Part shown: in pieces, positions 26,375 through 35,115 of the stretch
Position numbering within the stretch: the stretch's first letter is position 1
Layout: the number at the start of each line of letters is the position of its first letter
DNA from: an uncultured Ruminococcus sp.
GTDB taxonomy: Bacteria; Bacillota; Clostridia; Oscillospirales; CAG-272
Assembly (NCBI GenBank): GCA_902778145.1
Contig: CACYWW010000028.1
Coordinates: 1-59,251 of the forward strand
DNA length: 59,251 nucleotides
Direction: 5' to 3'
Translations under genes and position numbers: made by a program
Notes under the pieces: generated by a model
What the model was told of the DNA's origin: nothing
Seen by the model: the letters and a program-made list of their open reading frames with translations, nothing else
Databases searched by the model: none

Positions 26375-27826
26375 CTACTCCGTAACTTTTATTCTGAAAG
26401 CGGGACAGGGAAGTCCGCCGCGCTTGATGAGCTGTGCGTTTTCACACGTTATCTCGCTGTAATACGCGTAGTTCAGATACGACGGATCGGCGCCGTCCGG
26501 GATTTTTACGCACACCGTGTCCGCGGATATAATATCCGCCGCGGCGGGGATCTGAGCGTCGATCGTGCCGAAGGAAAAGCCGTTCACCCCGGCGCCGCCG
26601 CTTCCGCTTTCAAGTCCGCGCGAGACGTCCGAGAACCTTACGTAAACGTATCCTCCCGACATTACCGCGCTGACCGGCTTCGGCGATTCAGCGTCGGACA
26701 GTGAGCCTGTGCCGTAGTATTTCGCGAGGATCAGAGCGGATACGCGATCCGCGAGGGCTTTTTTGTAAGGCGAATGCGCGAAGTCGCCCCAGTCGTCGGG
26801 GGAGCCGAGATCCATCGAAACGGTAAGCGAGCTGTCGGGGATCCCTGACAACGCGTCGAACTGCTCGAGTCTGACCGTCTCAAGGAACGGGAAATACTGT
26901 TTTCCCTCTTTTCTGTATGACGAGATCTGCACATTGCAGAACGGAAAATCAAAGCCGAAACGCTCCCTCTCGTCCTCGACGAGGCGGCAGAGGTCACGCC
27001 GGTATCTTTCCGAAAGCTCGCGCACACAGCCCTCGCTCTCGCCCTGGAAGAACACCATCCCCTTGAATTTCAGCCCGATGAACGGGTTTATGAGCGTGTT
27101 GTAATAACCGCACTGCGGGACGTTTGCGCCGTAGTCGTAGCCGAGCTCACGGGCAAGCTCCGCCGGGATCAGCTCCCTGATGCACGCGCCGCCCGCGGAC
27201 ATGTTGATCACGCCCGTCGGGATGCCTGTCTTCAGCATCAGCTCTTCTCCCGTGAAATAACCGAGCGCGGAGAAGGAGAGGCAGCTCTCAGCGTCGGGCA
27301 GACGCCAGCGCCAGTCCGGATTTACAACGTCGGCCTGAGGGCAAGAACACAGCTCCTGATGCTGATAAGGGTACGCCTGCGTCTGCATGAACAGGCGGAG
27401 CTCGCGCCGCTCGTCAAATACCGCCGGTATCGTTTCAGGCGCGCAGAAGCGGAGATTCAGCTCTCCGTTAGACTGACCGCCGATCACCCATACGTCGCCC
27501 GTGAGTATATCCTCAAACACGGTCTCATGGCCTCTGCCGTCGCGCACGGTCATCGTCTTCGGCTCGTGCGAGGCTTTGCGTGCGGAGAACGTGAGGCGGA
27601 ATCTGCCGTCCTTTACGACGGATGAAGCCGTCTCGCCGTCGAATTCACCGGTGACGGTATCGCCGTCTTCATCGGAAAAGCCCCATACGTTTATTTCCCG
27701 GTCTCTCTGAAGCACCATATGAGACGAGAAAACGCCGGAAACCTTGAATCCGCGTGTCACAGGCGACGCCGTTATGTCCGCAGCGGTCTTTTTTTCGTTC
27801 GTCGGCATTGCCGCGTTCGTTTGCAT
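26375..27826 (-). CDS. sialate O-acetylesterase-like protein without signal peptide
   Basis: A 483-residue paralogue of the following lipoprotein with the same landmarks: FSSHMVLQRDREINVWGF, VIGGQSN (nucleophile), MSAGGACIREL, VFFQGESEG and the D-x-x-H pair in WGDFAHSPYKKALADR. No leader or lipobox is seen, so it should stay in the cytoplasm unless exported by another route. The ATG at 27826 is used: AAAGGA lies about 10 bases upstream, and an upstream in-frame start would begin within the promoter region. Confidence 0.78.
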   Translation of the reverse strand: MQTNAAMPTNEKKTAADITASPVTRGFKVSGVFSSHMVLQRDREINVWGFSDEDGDTVTGEFDGETASSVVKDGRFRLTFSARKASHEPKTMTVRDGRGHETVFEDILTGDVWVIGGQSNGELNLRFCAPETIPAVFDERRELRLFMQTQAYPYQHQELCSCPQADVVNPDWRWRLPDAESCLSFSALGYFTGEELMLKTGIPTGVINMSAGGACIRELIPAELARELGYDYGANVPQCGYYNTLINPFIGLKFKGMVFFQGESEGCVRELSERYRRDLCRLVEDERERFGFDFPFCNVQISSYRKEGKQYFPFLETVRLEQFDALSGIPDSSLTVSMDLGSPDDWGDFAHSPYKKALADRVSALILAKYYGTGSLSDAESPKPVSAVMSGGYVYVRFSDVSRGLESGSGGAGVNGFSFGTIDAQIPAAADIISADTVCVKIPDGADPSYLNYAYYSEITCENAQLIKRGGLPCPAFRIKVTE

Positions 27827-27850
27827 AGTATCACCGTCCTTTACCCGGAC

Positions 27851-27879
27851 ATTATACACTTTTTATAAAAATATGTCAA
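27851..27879 (-). promoter_or_regulatory. consensus promoter for the esterase pair
   Basis: Minus-strand TTGACA (27874-27879) and TATAAT (27851-27856), 17-base spacer. It is back to back with the promoter of the CARF nuclease gene. Confidence 0.88.
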
Positions 27880-27888
27880 GGTGTTCTG

Positions 27889-27917
27889 TTGACTTTTGAC
27901 GCCGTTTGTATTAAAAT
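27889..27917 (+). promoter_or_regulatory. promoter for the CARF nuclease gene
   Basis: TTGACT (27889-27894) and TAAAAT (27912-27917), 17-base spacer, 28 bases before the ATG. Confidence 0.7.
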
Positions 27918-27944
27918 GATGATATAAAACAGAGAGAGGTCGTT

Positions 27945-29144
27945 ATGGCAAGGATCCTTATTGAGTTTTTCGGAGACGAGAGCGCGGAGAACACGGCTCC
28001 GCTGCTTTACGGTAAATATGACCGCGTCATATATTTCAGCTTCGGCGGTGAGGAGCCCGGAAGCCGTCAGAGAGAGGTGCTTGAGGAGCTCATCCCGCGG
28101 AAATTCGGCGCGGAGGTCGTTTTCCTCACCGTGCAGAACAAGACGCTCGGCGCCGCGTACAGGAATTTCAGCGAGCTGTGGCGCGAGGGGGACGAATACG
28201 TTTTCGATCTGACGGGCGGATCTCAGCTTTTTTCCGCCGCCGTCGGCATATTCGTAAGCGCCGCGGAAAAGCCGGGCGTTTCCGTCGCCGTGCTCGACAT
28301 AGCCGAAGGGACGGAGTACGTTCAGTATCCGGAATACGCGGAAAAGTCAGCGGAATATAAGTTCGGGGTGGACGAGCTGATAAGCCTTTGCGGCGGCAGG
28401 GTCATATCGAAGTCGAAGACGTACGCGGAGATAAGCGGAAAAAGTCAGCTCAGATCCGAGATCGTCCGTATGTGGGACGCTGTCAAGAGCATCCCGTCCG
28501 ACTGGAACAGGTTCTGCAGCATGACGAACTACCGCGACGGCAGCCGCGTAAAGAAAAAGCTCAGCCGCGCGGACGATAAAAAGACCGTCGAGCGGCTCAT
28601 AGGCATGCTCAGACGGAGGGATATAATAAGAAACGACAGGCTGTATATAGACGAGCGCGGCAGGACTTATCTCGAATACGATCTCTCCCCGCGCGCGAAG
28701 ACCGTTGAGATGTACGAGAAAAGCGGTACGGTGCTCGAGCTTTACACGTGCCTCGCCGCCGGAGAGTGCGGATCGTTTTCGGAGGTGTGCTCCGGCGTGG
28801 TGCTCGATCTTGACGGGCTGATAACGAAGAAACGCGGCGACCCCGTGAACGAGATAGACGTCATGGCGGTGTACAGGAACAGACCCGTTCTCATAAGCTG
28901 CAAGAACTGCAAGCCGACGAAGGAGCATCTTTACGAGATACTGACGATGGCGGAGCAGTACGGCGGAAAATACGCGATCCCGGCGCTCGTGTGCTCGGAG
29001 CCGGCGTTCGAGCCGGTGCGGGAGAGGGCGTCGGAAATGGGCGTCATCCTGATAGACAACGTATACGACACGCCGCTGAAGAAGCTGAAGGATATTCTCG
29101 TCCGGTACTTTCCCTCGGATCGCCGGGCAAATGACGAAATATAA
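27945..29144 (+). CDS. Card1/Can2-like CARF-domain nuclease (DUF1887 family)
   Basis: A 399-residue protein. Residues about 1-140 look like a CARF domain: alternating strands and helices with the ligand loop DLTGGSQLF (88-96), which in this family binds cyclic tetra-adenylate. A winged-helix-like middle (about 165-245) is followed by a PD-(D/E)xK nuclease domain: E265 (GTVLELY), D305 (NEIDVMAVY) and S318-C-K320 (LISCKN), then QYGGKYA. Characterised relatives (Card1/Can2) cut DNA and/or RNA when activated by type III CRISPR signalling. No cas genes, Cas10 or array lie in the window, and it has its own promoter, so it is an orphan here. Length and domain order are normal. Confidence 0.85.
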   Translation: MARILIEFFGDESAENTAPLLYGKYDRVIYFSFGGEEPGSRQREVLEELIPRKFGAEVVFLTVQNKTLGAAYRNFSELWREGDEYVFDLTGGSQLFSAAVGIFVSAAEKPGVSVAVLDIAEGTEYVQYPEYAEKSAEYKFGVDELISLCGGRVISKSKTYAEISGKSQLRSEIVRMWDAVKSIPSDWNRFCSMTNYRDGSRVKKKLSRADDKKTVERLIGMLRRRDIIRNDRLYIDERGRTYLEYDLSPRAKTVEMYEKSGTVLELYTCLAAGECGSFSEVCSGVVLDLDGLITKKRGDPVNEIDVMAVYRNRPVLISCKNCKPTKEHLYEILTMAEQYGGKYAIPALVCSEPAFEPVRERASEMGVILIDNVYDTPLKKLKDILVRYFPSDRRANDEI

Positions 29145-29178
29145 TCATATTTAATTTACATAATTAGCAAAAAAAAGC

Positions 29179-29207
29179 TTGACAGGCGGCGTGCTTTGTG
29201 ATATAAT
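29179..29207 (+). promoter_or_regulatory. consensus sigma-A promoter
   Basis: TTGACA (29179-29184) and TATAAT (29202-29207), 17-base spacer, for the two small membrane protein genes. Confidence 0.9.
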
Positions 29208-29235
29208 GGTAAAAACGTTATTGGAGGTATCAAAC

Positions 29236-29727
29236 TTGGCTATTGAGAAAAGACAAATTATCTATGGATCGGTGCTCTGCGCATCTGCTTGGGTCATCTA
29301 CGGTCTGAACTTCTATTCGACCGTCGGTCACAGCGATCTGAAAGTCTGGTTTACCTGTGTCGCGGCGGCTGTGCTTGCGGCGGCTCTGATCGCCGGGCTG
29401 ATCGTTGCCGTAAAGCGCGGAGAGCTTAAGGAGCTTGCCGTAACGACGGGTATTTCCGCCGCCGTGATTCTCAATGCGGTGTTCTGGAGCATACTTCCGA
29501 TCCTTTTCGTCTGTGCCGGCGATAAATTGAAAGCGTACTTAAGCATCCCGACACTGTTCATCCTGACGGGAGTGCCGGCCGTGTGCATCCTTGCGCTGCT
29601 CGCAGCTTCGGCGGTCAGACGCTTATCCGGTAAAGGATCCGGAAAAACGCTTTTCTTCATCGCCCTTGCGGCGGAGGCTGTCATGATCACACTGAGCGTT
29701 TTCTTTCCGAGAACAGTTACAATATAA
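29236..29727 (+). CDS. small integral membrane protein, unknown
   Basis: A 163-residue protein with about five hydrophobic segments (near residues 10-25, 38-58, 68-88, 100-122 and 138-157). No family was recognised. The start is TTG at 29236, supported by GGAGG 8 bases upstream and a promoter whose -10 lies at 29202-29207; a longer reading frame would begin inside the promoter. Followed after 13 bases by another small membrane protein gene. Confidence 0.65.
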   Translation: MAIEKRQIIYGSVLCASAWVIYGLNFYSTVGHSDLKVWFTCVAAAVLAAALIAGLIVAVKRGELKELAVTTGISAAVILNAVFWSILPILFVCAGDKLKAYLSIPTLFILTGVPAVCILALLAASAVRRLSGKGSGKTLFFIALAAEAVMITLSVFFPRTVTI

Positions 29728-29740
29728 GGGGGACCGCAAA

Positions 29741-30043
29741 ATGAAAAAAGTGTTCAAAGGCGTCTTCACGGTGCTGACGGTGATCGCGTTTGCAGCGTAT
29801 CTGCTCTTTTTATGGCTTACGGTCCTGCAGTTCCAGTTGAAATTAGTGCCTCAAAGCGGACTTGTCGTGAGCGATATATTCCTGTCTGTCTGCACGGCGG
29901 TCGTCGCCGTCATCGGTTTCATTATGCTTTACAGGATAGTGAAAAAGGAGAAGATCGGCATCCCGCTTACGGTCTCCGCGTACGCTGCGATGATCCTGCA
30001 CTACGTCGTCTCGAACCTCGTGTATCAGATGATTTCAGAGTGA
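29741..30043 (+). CDS. small integral membrane protein, unknown
   Basis: A 100-residue protein with three hydrophobic segments (about 8-30, 40-60 and 70-95). No family was recognised. Good AGGGGG ribosome site. Same operon as the preceding membrane protein gene. Confidence 0.65.
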   Translation: MKKVFKGVFTVLTVIAFAAYLLFLWLTVLQFQLKLVPQSGLVVSDIFLSVCTAVVAVIGFIMLYRIVKKEKIGIPLTVSAYAAMILHYVVSNLVYQMISE

Positions 30044-30048
30044 AGACA

Positions 30049-30164
30049 AACTCCCTCAGTCATCCGGGAAGCTTCCCGGATGACAGCTCCCCCGAAGGAG
30101 GAGCCTTGTTTTGCCTCCCTCTTTGAGGGAGGTGTCACGACCCCCGGTCGTGACGGAAGGAGTT
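30049..30164. repeat. 116-base palindromic repeat with imperfect terminal inverted repeats
   Basis: AACTCCCTCAGTCA at the left end matches the complement of the right end (AACTCCTTCCGTCA). Inside are ordered hairpins: CATCCGGG/CCCGGATG, CTCC/GGAG, CCTCCCTC/GAGGGAGG and TCACGACC/GGTCGTGA. It is non-coding and lies at a convergent gene boundary, where it could also act as a bidirectional terminator. It looks like a small non-autonomous element of the kind scattered in gut Bacillota. Confidence 0.65.
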
Positions 30165-30178
30165 AAATAAGTCGTTTC

Positions 30179-30991
30179 TTATACCCGCACCGTTTCTTTG
30201 AGAAACGCGGCGGCGTTGTTGTAAAGTATATCCTCGCGCTCCTTTTCCGTGAGGCGCAGGCTCATGAACCTCGGAAGCTCCGTTTCCGGAAGCATGACGG
30301 GGTAATCGGTGCCGAACATCACGCGCGATACGCCGAGCCTCGATATCATCAGCTCCGCGCGCTCGCGGGTCATCGCCCACAGGGCGGAGGAGGTGTCGAA
30401 AAAGATCCGGTCGCCGCCCGTCAGGTATTCGAGCGCCTCGTCGCTCGCCTTGTATCCGCCGAAATGCGCGGCGGCGACGGTCAGCCGCGGAAACAGCTTC
30501 ATGATCCTCGCCAGCTTGTCGGGGGAGGAGAAGCGGTACTGCGGCCGGTCGTCCCCCATGTGGAAATACACGGGGAAGCGGTTCTCCGCCTCCTCGTAAA
30601 GCGGAAAGAGGCGCGGATCGTCTATGTTGACGCCCTGTATGTCCGGGTGAAGCTTAATGCCGGACAGTCCTTTTTCAATACAGAAATCGATCTCCGCCTT
30701 CATATCGCCGCACGGGTGTATCCCGCCGAACGCGTAAGCCTCAAAGCCGTCGGCTCTGCCGCGCTCCATAGCCGCGGCGACGGATTCATTCACGCGGCGG
30801 ATCTGATGGGCGTTCGTCGCGACGCAGAGCAGAAGAAAGCCGTTCACGCCGCATTTGCGGTCGTTATCCGTCATATTTCCGTACGTCCCGTCGCCCTCCG
30901 GGACGAAATCGTAGAATTTTCCGAGCGCGTCGACGGCGCGCTCCGCTATTTTGTCGGGGTAAACGTGTGTGTGTACGTCAAATATCTTCAT
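30179..30991 (-). CDS. amidohydrolase-family metal-dependent hydrolase
   Basis: A 270-residue TIM-barrel protein. FDVHTHVYPDKIAERA at the N-terminus has the metal-binding HxH; further metal/active-site candidates are H in LHPDIQGV, H in VAAAHFGG and D in FGTDYPVM. The family includes decarboxylases and TatD-like enzymes; the substrate cannot be told. It overlaps the sugar isomerase gene by 14 bases and is last in a T-box-led operon. Confidence 0.8.
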   Translation of the reverse strand: MKIFDVHTHVYPDKIAERAVDALGKFYDFVPEGDGTYGNMTDNDRKCGVNGFLLLCVATNAHQIRRVNESVAAAMERGRADGFEAYAFGGIHPCGDMKAEIDFCIEKGLSGIKLHPDIQGVNIDDPRLFPLYEEAENRFPVYFHMGDDRPQYRFSSPDKLARIMKLFPRLTVAAAHFGGYKASDEALEYLTGGDRIFFDTSSALWAMTRERAELMISRLGVSRVMFGTDYPVMLPETELPRFMSLRLTEKEREDILYNNAAAFLKETVRV

Positions 30992-31790
30992 CAAGCGACC
31001 TCATGTAATCGGCGTAGCTGTGGAACGCTATGCCCGAGCCCTCGAGCTCCGGCACCCAGCGCTTCACCCATTCGTATGAATAAAAGCCGTCGTACCCTGC
31101 CGCGTCAAGCTCGCGCTTGACCTCCTCCACCGGCACGTCTCCGTAGCCCATAAGCGCGTATTTGACGGCGCCGTTTTCGACGTAGGAGTCCTTGACGTGG
31201 ACGTGCTTCACGTATTTTCCTATGTTCTTCGCGGTCTCGGCGGGTGTCTCGCGGAAAAACCTGTACGGATGGTGTATGTCCCAGATCACGCCCATGTTCG
31301 GACGGTCCGCCGCCTCGAGCAGCTTTTTCATATCCGACGACTTGGCAAGGATCCCGTTCGTCTCGATCAGGAGCGTCACGCCGTACGGAGCCGTCATGTC
31401 ACAGAATCTGCCGTACTGCTCCGCAAGCTCGGCGACCGTAGTCTCATACTGCGGCTCCGGCGTCTTCTCACCCATTATACGCACGTATTTCACGCCGAGC
31501 TTCTCCGCGAGCTGAGCGTACGCGAGGATCTCGAACTCCGCGAGCGGGATCTGAGACGGATCGGAAAGATACGCCGCCGTCGTGAACAGGGGTATCGAAA
31601 GCCCGGCGTCCTCCATGGTCTTCTTTGTTTTTTCTATATTCTCGTGGCTGAAGATGCTCATTTTCGGCGCGAACATCTCACGCCCTATGCCGCGTATCTC
31701 CACGCCGTCGTAGCCGAGATCGCGCGCGGTCGCGTATATGTCGTTCCACTGCCATTCGGGGCAGCCGAGCGTTGAAAACGATAGTTTCAT
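30978..31790 (-). CDS. sugar phosphate isomerase/epimerase (xylose isomerase-like TIM barrel)
   Basis: A 270-residue protein with the usual opening LSFSTLGCPEW, a GYDGVEIRG segment, the metal-binding Glu in LLIETNG, and GVIWDIHHPYRF and HVHVKDSY carrying further metal ligands. The substrate is unknown. It follows the acyl-CoA ligase gene by 10 bases and overlaps the hydrolase gene, so the three share a transcript. Confidence 0.85.
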   Translation of the reverse strand: MKLSFSTLGCPEWQWNDIYATARDLGYDGVEIRGIGREMFAPKMSIFSHENIEKTKKTMEDAGLSIPLFTTAAYLSDPSQIPLAEFEILAYAQLAEKLGVKYVRIMGEKTPEPQYETTVAELAEQYGRFCDMTAPYGVTLLIETNGILAKSSDMKKLLEAADRPNMGVIWDIHHPYRFFRETPAETAKNIGKYVKHVHVKDSYVENGAVKYALMGYGDVPVEEVKRELDAAGYDGFYSYEWVKRWVPELEGSGIAFHSYADYMRSLDEDI

Positions 31791-31800
31791 AATATCCTCC

Positions 31801-33465
31801 TTATGCCGTCACGATCGACGCGGCGTCCTGAAGACCGAGCTTCTCGGTCGCCTCGTCGCGGAGCTTGAATTTCTGTATCTTGCCGGCGGCGTTCATCGGA
31901 AAGCTGTCGGTAAGGATCACGTATTTCGGTACCTTGTGCCGCGCCATATTCGCGCGGACGGCGTCCTTTACCGCGTCCTCCGTGAGATCGAAGCCCTCCT
32001 TCGGTATCACGAACGCGCATATCTCCTCGCCGTACTGAGCGTCCGGCACGCCGACGACCTGCACGTCGCGCACGCCCTCGCATGTGTAGAGGAAATCCTC
32101 TATCTCTTTCGGGTAGATGTTCTCGCCGCCGCGGATTATCATGTCCTTGATACGCCCGGTTATCTTATAGTAGCCGTCCGGCATCCTGCACGCAAGGTCT
32201 CCCGTGTGGAGCCAGCCGTCCTTGTCTATCGCCTGAGCCGTCGCCTCCGGCATTTTGTAGTAGCCCTTCATGATATTGTAGCCGCGGGCGCAGAATTCGC
32301 CGTTCCGGCCGTCGGGCAGCTCCTCTCCGGTCTCCGGGTCGACGATCTTCGTCTCTATATGCGGCAGAGCGCGGCCGACGGAGTTCACCCTGTGCTCGAG
32401 CGTCTCGTCCGTCGTCGTCATCGTACAGCCGGGCGACGCCTCCGTCTGACCGTACGTTATCGTGATCTCGCGCATACCCATCTCGTTTATGACGCGCTTC
32501 ATCATCTCAACGGGGCAGGGCGAGCCCGCCATGATCCCGGTGCGCAGATTGAATTTGAATTCGTGAAATCTCGGGTGCTGCAGCATCGCTATATACATCG
32601 TCGGCACGCCGTGGACCGCGGTGCATTTTTCGGCGTCGAGCGCCTCGAGCACCTCTATCGGGCGGTAGTAGTTTATCGGGACCATGCTGCTGCCGTGCGT
32701 GATGCACGCCATTATCGCAAGCACGAGCCCGAAGCAGTGGAAGAACGGCACGGGTATGCAGAGCCTGTCCTCCGTCGTGAATTTCATGCAGTCGCCGATC
32801 GATTTTCCGTTGTTCAGTATATTGTGGTGCGTCAGCATGACGCCCTTCGGAAATCCCGTGGTACCGGACGTATACTGTATATTGATCACGTCTGACGGCG
32901 AGCACAGCGCTTTCGCGTGGGACAGCTCCTCGTCGGAGACCCCGTCGGCAAGCGCGATGAAACTGTCCCACGGGATCATCCCCGGCTCGTTCACGTCCGG
33001 GTCGATCGTTATGATCCTGCGGAGCACGGGGAGCCTGCGCGATCTTATATCGCCGTCCGTGGCGGCGAGCCCGGGCAGAAGCCGCTTCATTATACTCACG
33101 TAATCCGTGTCCTTGAAACCGCGGCACATCACGAGGCAGGCGCTGTCGGACTGCTTTAAAAGATATTCGGCCTCGTAGATCTTGTAATTCGTGTTCACGG
33201 TCACAAACACCGCGCCGATCTTTGACGCGGCGAAAAGCATGACGATCCACTGCGGGTAGTTCGTCGCCCACATCGCTATGTGATCGCCTTTTTTGAACCC
33301 CAGCGCGAGCAGGGCTTTTGCCGCGCGGTCGCATTCCGCGTCAAGCTCGCCGTACGTCCTTTCGTAATCGAATCCGCTGTGATACTTCACGGCGGGCTGA
33401 TCCGGTATCGTTTTTGCCAGATATTCGATCTGTCCGCTTATGGTCCTTTCAATAAAATCCGACAT
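31801..33465 (-). CDS. AMP-binding acyl-CoA synthetase
   Basis: A 554-residue adenylate-forming enzyme that makes acyl-CoA from a carboxylic acid, ATP and CoA. Landmarks: YTSGTTGFPKG (P-loop-like, about residue 193), the YGQTEASPG block (about 340), TGDLACRMPDGYY and the late KIQKFKLR segment with the catalytic lysine. It is of the medium/long-chain type; chain preference is unknown. GGAGG lies 4 bases before the ATG, which follows directly on a T-box leader. T-box control of an acyl-CoA ligase is unusual. Confidence 0.92.
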   Translation of the reverse strand: MSDFIERTISGQIEYLAKTIPDQPAVKYHSGFDYERTYGELDAECDRAAKALLALGFKKGDHIAMWATNYPQWIVMLFAASKIGAVFVTVNTNYKIYEAEYLLKQSDSACLVMCRGFKDTDYVSIMKRLLPGLAATDGDIRSRRLPVLRRIITIDPDVNEPGMIPWDSFIALADGVSDEELSHAKALCSPSDVINIQYTSGTTGFPKGVMLTHHNILNNGKSIGDCMKFTTEDRLCIPVPFFHCFGLVLAIMACITHGSSMVPINYYRPIEVLEALDAEKCTAVHGVPTMYIAMLQHPRFHEFKFNLRTGIMAGSPCPVEMMKRVINEMGMREITITYGQTEASPGCTMTTTDETLEHRVNSVGRALPHIETKIVDPETGEELPDGRNGEFCARGYNIMKGYYKMPEATAQAIDKDGWLHTGDLACRMPDGYYKITGRIKDMIIRGGENIYPKEIEDFLYTCEGVRDVQVVGVPDAQYGEEICAFVIPKEGFDLTEDAVKDAVRANMARHKVPKYVILTDSFPMNAAGKIQKFKLRDEATEKLGLQDAASIVTA

Positions 33466-33475
33466 ATCGCCTCCG

Positions 33476-33735
33476 AAAAAACAAGCCCCGGATATCTCTA
33501 CGATATCCGGGGCGGAATAACATTATCCCGCGGTACCACCCGCATTTATAACTCTGCCGCTTTATACGGCGTACCTCTGTAACGGGAGGTCCCGTCGGCG
33601 CTTAATCGACATACGCTTTAGGCGCCGCGGCTCGGGAGCGAGCTTCGACTTTGCCGTGATACGCGCTCTCAGCGAATGCGCGCTCTCTGTGGATGCGGCG
33701 GCAGCGTCTACTTTTCTCCGTCTGTGCTTTTCTGT
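33476..33735 (-). promoter_or_regulatory. T-box leader with terminator
   Basis: Read on the minus strand, the leader has AGTA and AGAGAG motifs of stem I, GCGGGTGGTACCGCG (antiterminator/T-box proper, 33528-33542), then a terminator CCCCGGATATC, loop, GATATCCGGGG and a T tract (33476-33512). The T-box base that pairs with the tRNA discriminator is T, i.e. it expects A73. The specifier lies in GAAGCTCGC; GCT (Ala, after GAA) and CTC (Leu, followed by a purine) both fit and cannot be separated by eye. Uncharged tRNA would let the acyl-CoA ligase operon be transcribed. Confidence 0.88.
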
Positions 33736-33736
33736 G

Positions 33737-33765
33737 ATTTTATCATCCCGGAAGATTTTTGTCAA
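33737..33765 (-). promoter_or_regulatory. promoter of the T-box operon
   Basis: Minus-strand TTGACA (33760-33765) and TAAAAT (33737-33742), 17-base spacer. Confidence 0.85.
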
Positions 33766-33786
33766 GCCATTTTTTGTGAACAATCG

Positions 33787-35103
33787 TCAACCGACGAATT
33801 CGGCGTAGATCGCGCGTATCGCCCGCTCGAAGTCCTCCTCGTCTATGCCGATTATGATGTTCAGCTCGTCCGAGCCCTGGTCTATCATCTTGACGTTTAT
33901 ATCCGCCTCGGCGACGGCCTTGAAGACCTTGGCGGCGATACCTTTGGATTTGACCATCGCGCGTCCGACGACCGCGATCAGCGCGATCCCGTCCTCAACG
34001 CTTATGCTGTCGGGATTCGCCTCCTGCTGTATGCCGTTCAGTATATAATCGAGCTTACCGGTGAGCTCCGAGTTCTTGACGATGATGCTCATCGTGTCGA
34101 TACCGGACGGAAGGTGCTCGAAGCTGACGTTCTTTTTCTCCAGCACGCCGAGCACGCGGCGGCCGAAGCCGACCTCCACGTTCATCAGATCCTTCGATAT
34201 GTTGATAGCCGTGAAGCCCTTTCTGCCGGCGATGCCGGTTATGACGTTCTTCGTGTCGTATTCCGGCGTCTCGGCGACTATCATCGTACCTCTGTCCTCC
34301 GGACGGTCGGTGTTCTTGATGTTGATCGGGATGCCGGCTATCTGTACCGGGAATATCGCGTCCTCGTGCAGCACCGTCGCCCCCATGTAGGAAAGCTCGC
34401 GCAGCTCGCGGTACGTTATCGTCGTTATTATCTTCGGATCGTCAACGATACGCGGATCGGCCATCAGGAAACCCGATACGTCCGTCCAGTTCTCGTACAG
34501 CTCCGCGTTCACCGCGCGCGCTATGATCGAGCCGGTTATGTCGGAGCCCCCGCGTGAGAACGTCTTGATCGTGCCGTTCGGCATCGCGCCGTAAAAGCCG
34601 GGGAAAACAGCGTGCGAGTGGCGTTTGAGCCTCGCCGTCAGCACGTCGTTCGTGTACTCCGAGTTGAACGTGCCGTCGTTGTTGAAGAATATCACCTCGC
34701 GCGCGTCGATAAAGTCGTAGTGCAGGTACGCGGCGAGGATCTTCGCGTTCAGGTATTCGCCGCGGGATGCCGCGTAGTCGCGCCCGGTCATGTTGTACAT
34801 GCCGTTCCTGATCTTAGTGAATTCGCGTTCAAGGCTTATCGAAAGCCCGAGCTCGTCGATTATGGTATTGTATCTGCCGGCGATCTCTTCAAAGAGCGCG
34901 TCGATGTTCTCGCCCGCCTCCGCCTTCTCGTAGCAGAGGTAAAACATATCGGTTATCTTGAAATCGCCCTTGAAGCGCTTGCCCGGCGCCGATACGACGA
35001 CGTATCTTCTGTCACTGTTGCGGCGTATTATCTGCGCCACCTGTCTGAATTTGTCGGCGTCAGCCATGGAGGTGCCGCCGAATTTCGTTACGATCGTTCC
35101 CAT
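33787..35103 (-). CDS. aspartate kinase
   Basis: A 438-residue enzyme that phosphorylates aspartate, the first step to lysine, threonine and methionine. TKFGGTSMAD (lysine/ATP site) opens the protein; FSRGGSDITG (about 187-196) is the second signature. Two ACT-type regulatory repeats fill residues about 300-438, so it is probably feedback-inhibited. It follows the unknown gene at 35559 by 12 bases and is not linked to other amino acid genes here. Confidence 0.94.
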   Translation of the reverse strand: MGTIVTKFGGTSMADADKFRQVAQIIRRNSDRRYVVVSAPGKRFKGDFKITDMFYLCYEKAEAGENIDALFEEIAGRYNTIIDELGLSISLEREFTKIRNGMYNMTGRDYAASRGEYLNAKILAAYLHYDFIDAREVIFFNNDGTFNSEYTNDVLTARLKRHSHAVFPGFYGAMPNGTIKTFSRGGSDITGSIIARAVNAELYENWTDVSGFLMADPRIVDDPKIITTITYRELRELSYMGATVLHEDAIFPVQIAGIPINIKNTDRPEDRGTMIVAETPEYDTKNVITGIAGRKGFTAINISKDLMNVEVGFGRRVLGVLEKKNVSFEHLPSGIDTMSIIVKNSELTGKLDYILNGIQQEANPDSISVEDGIALIAVVGRAMVKSKGIAAKVFKAVAEADINVKMIDQGSDELNIIIGIDEEDFERAIRAIYAEFVG

Positions 35104-35115
35104 TTGAAGACCCTT

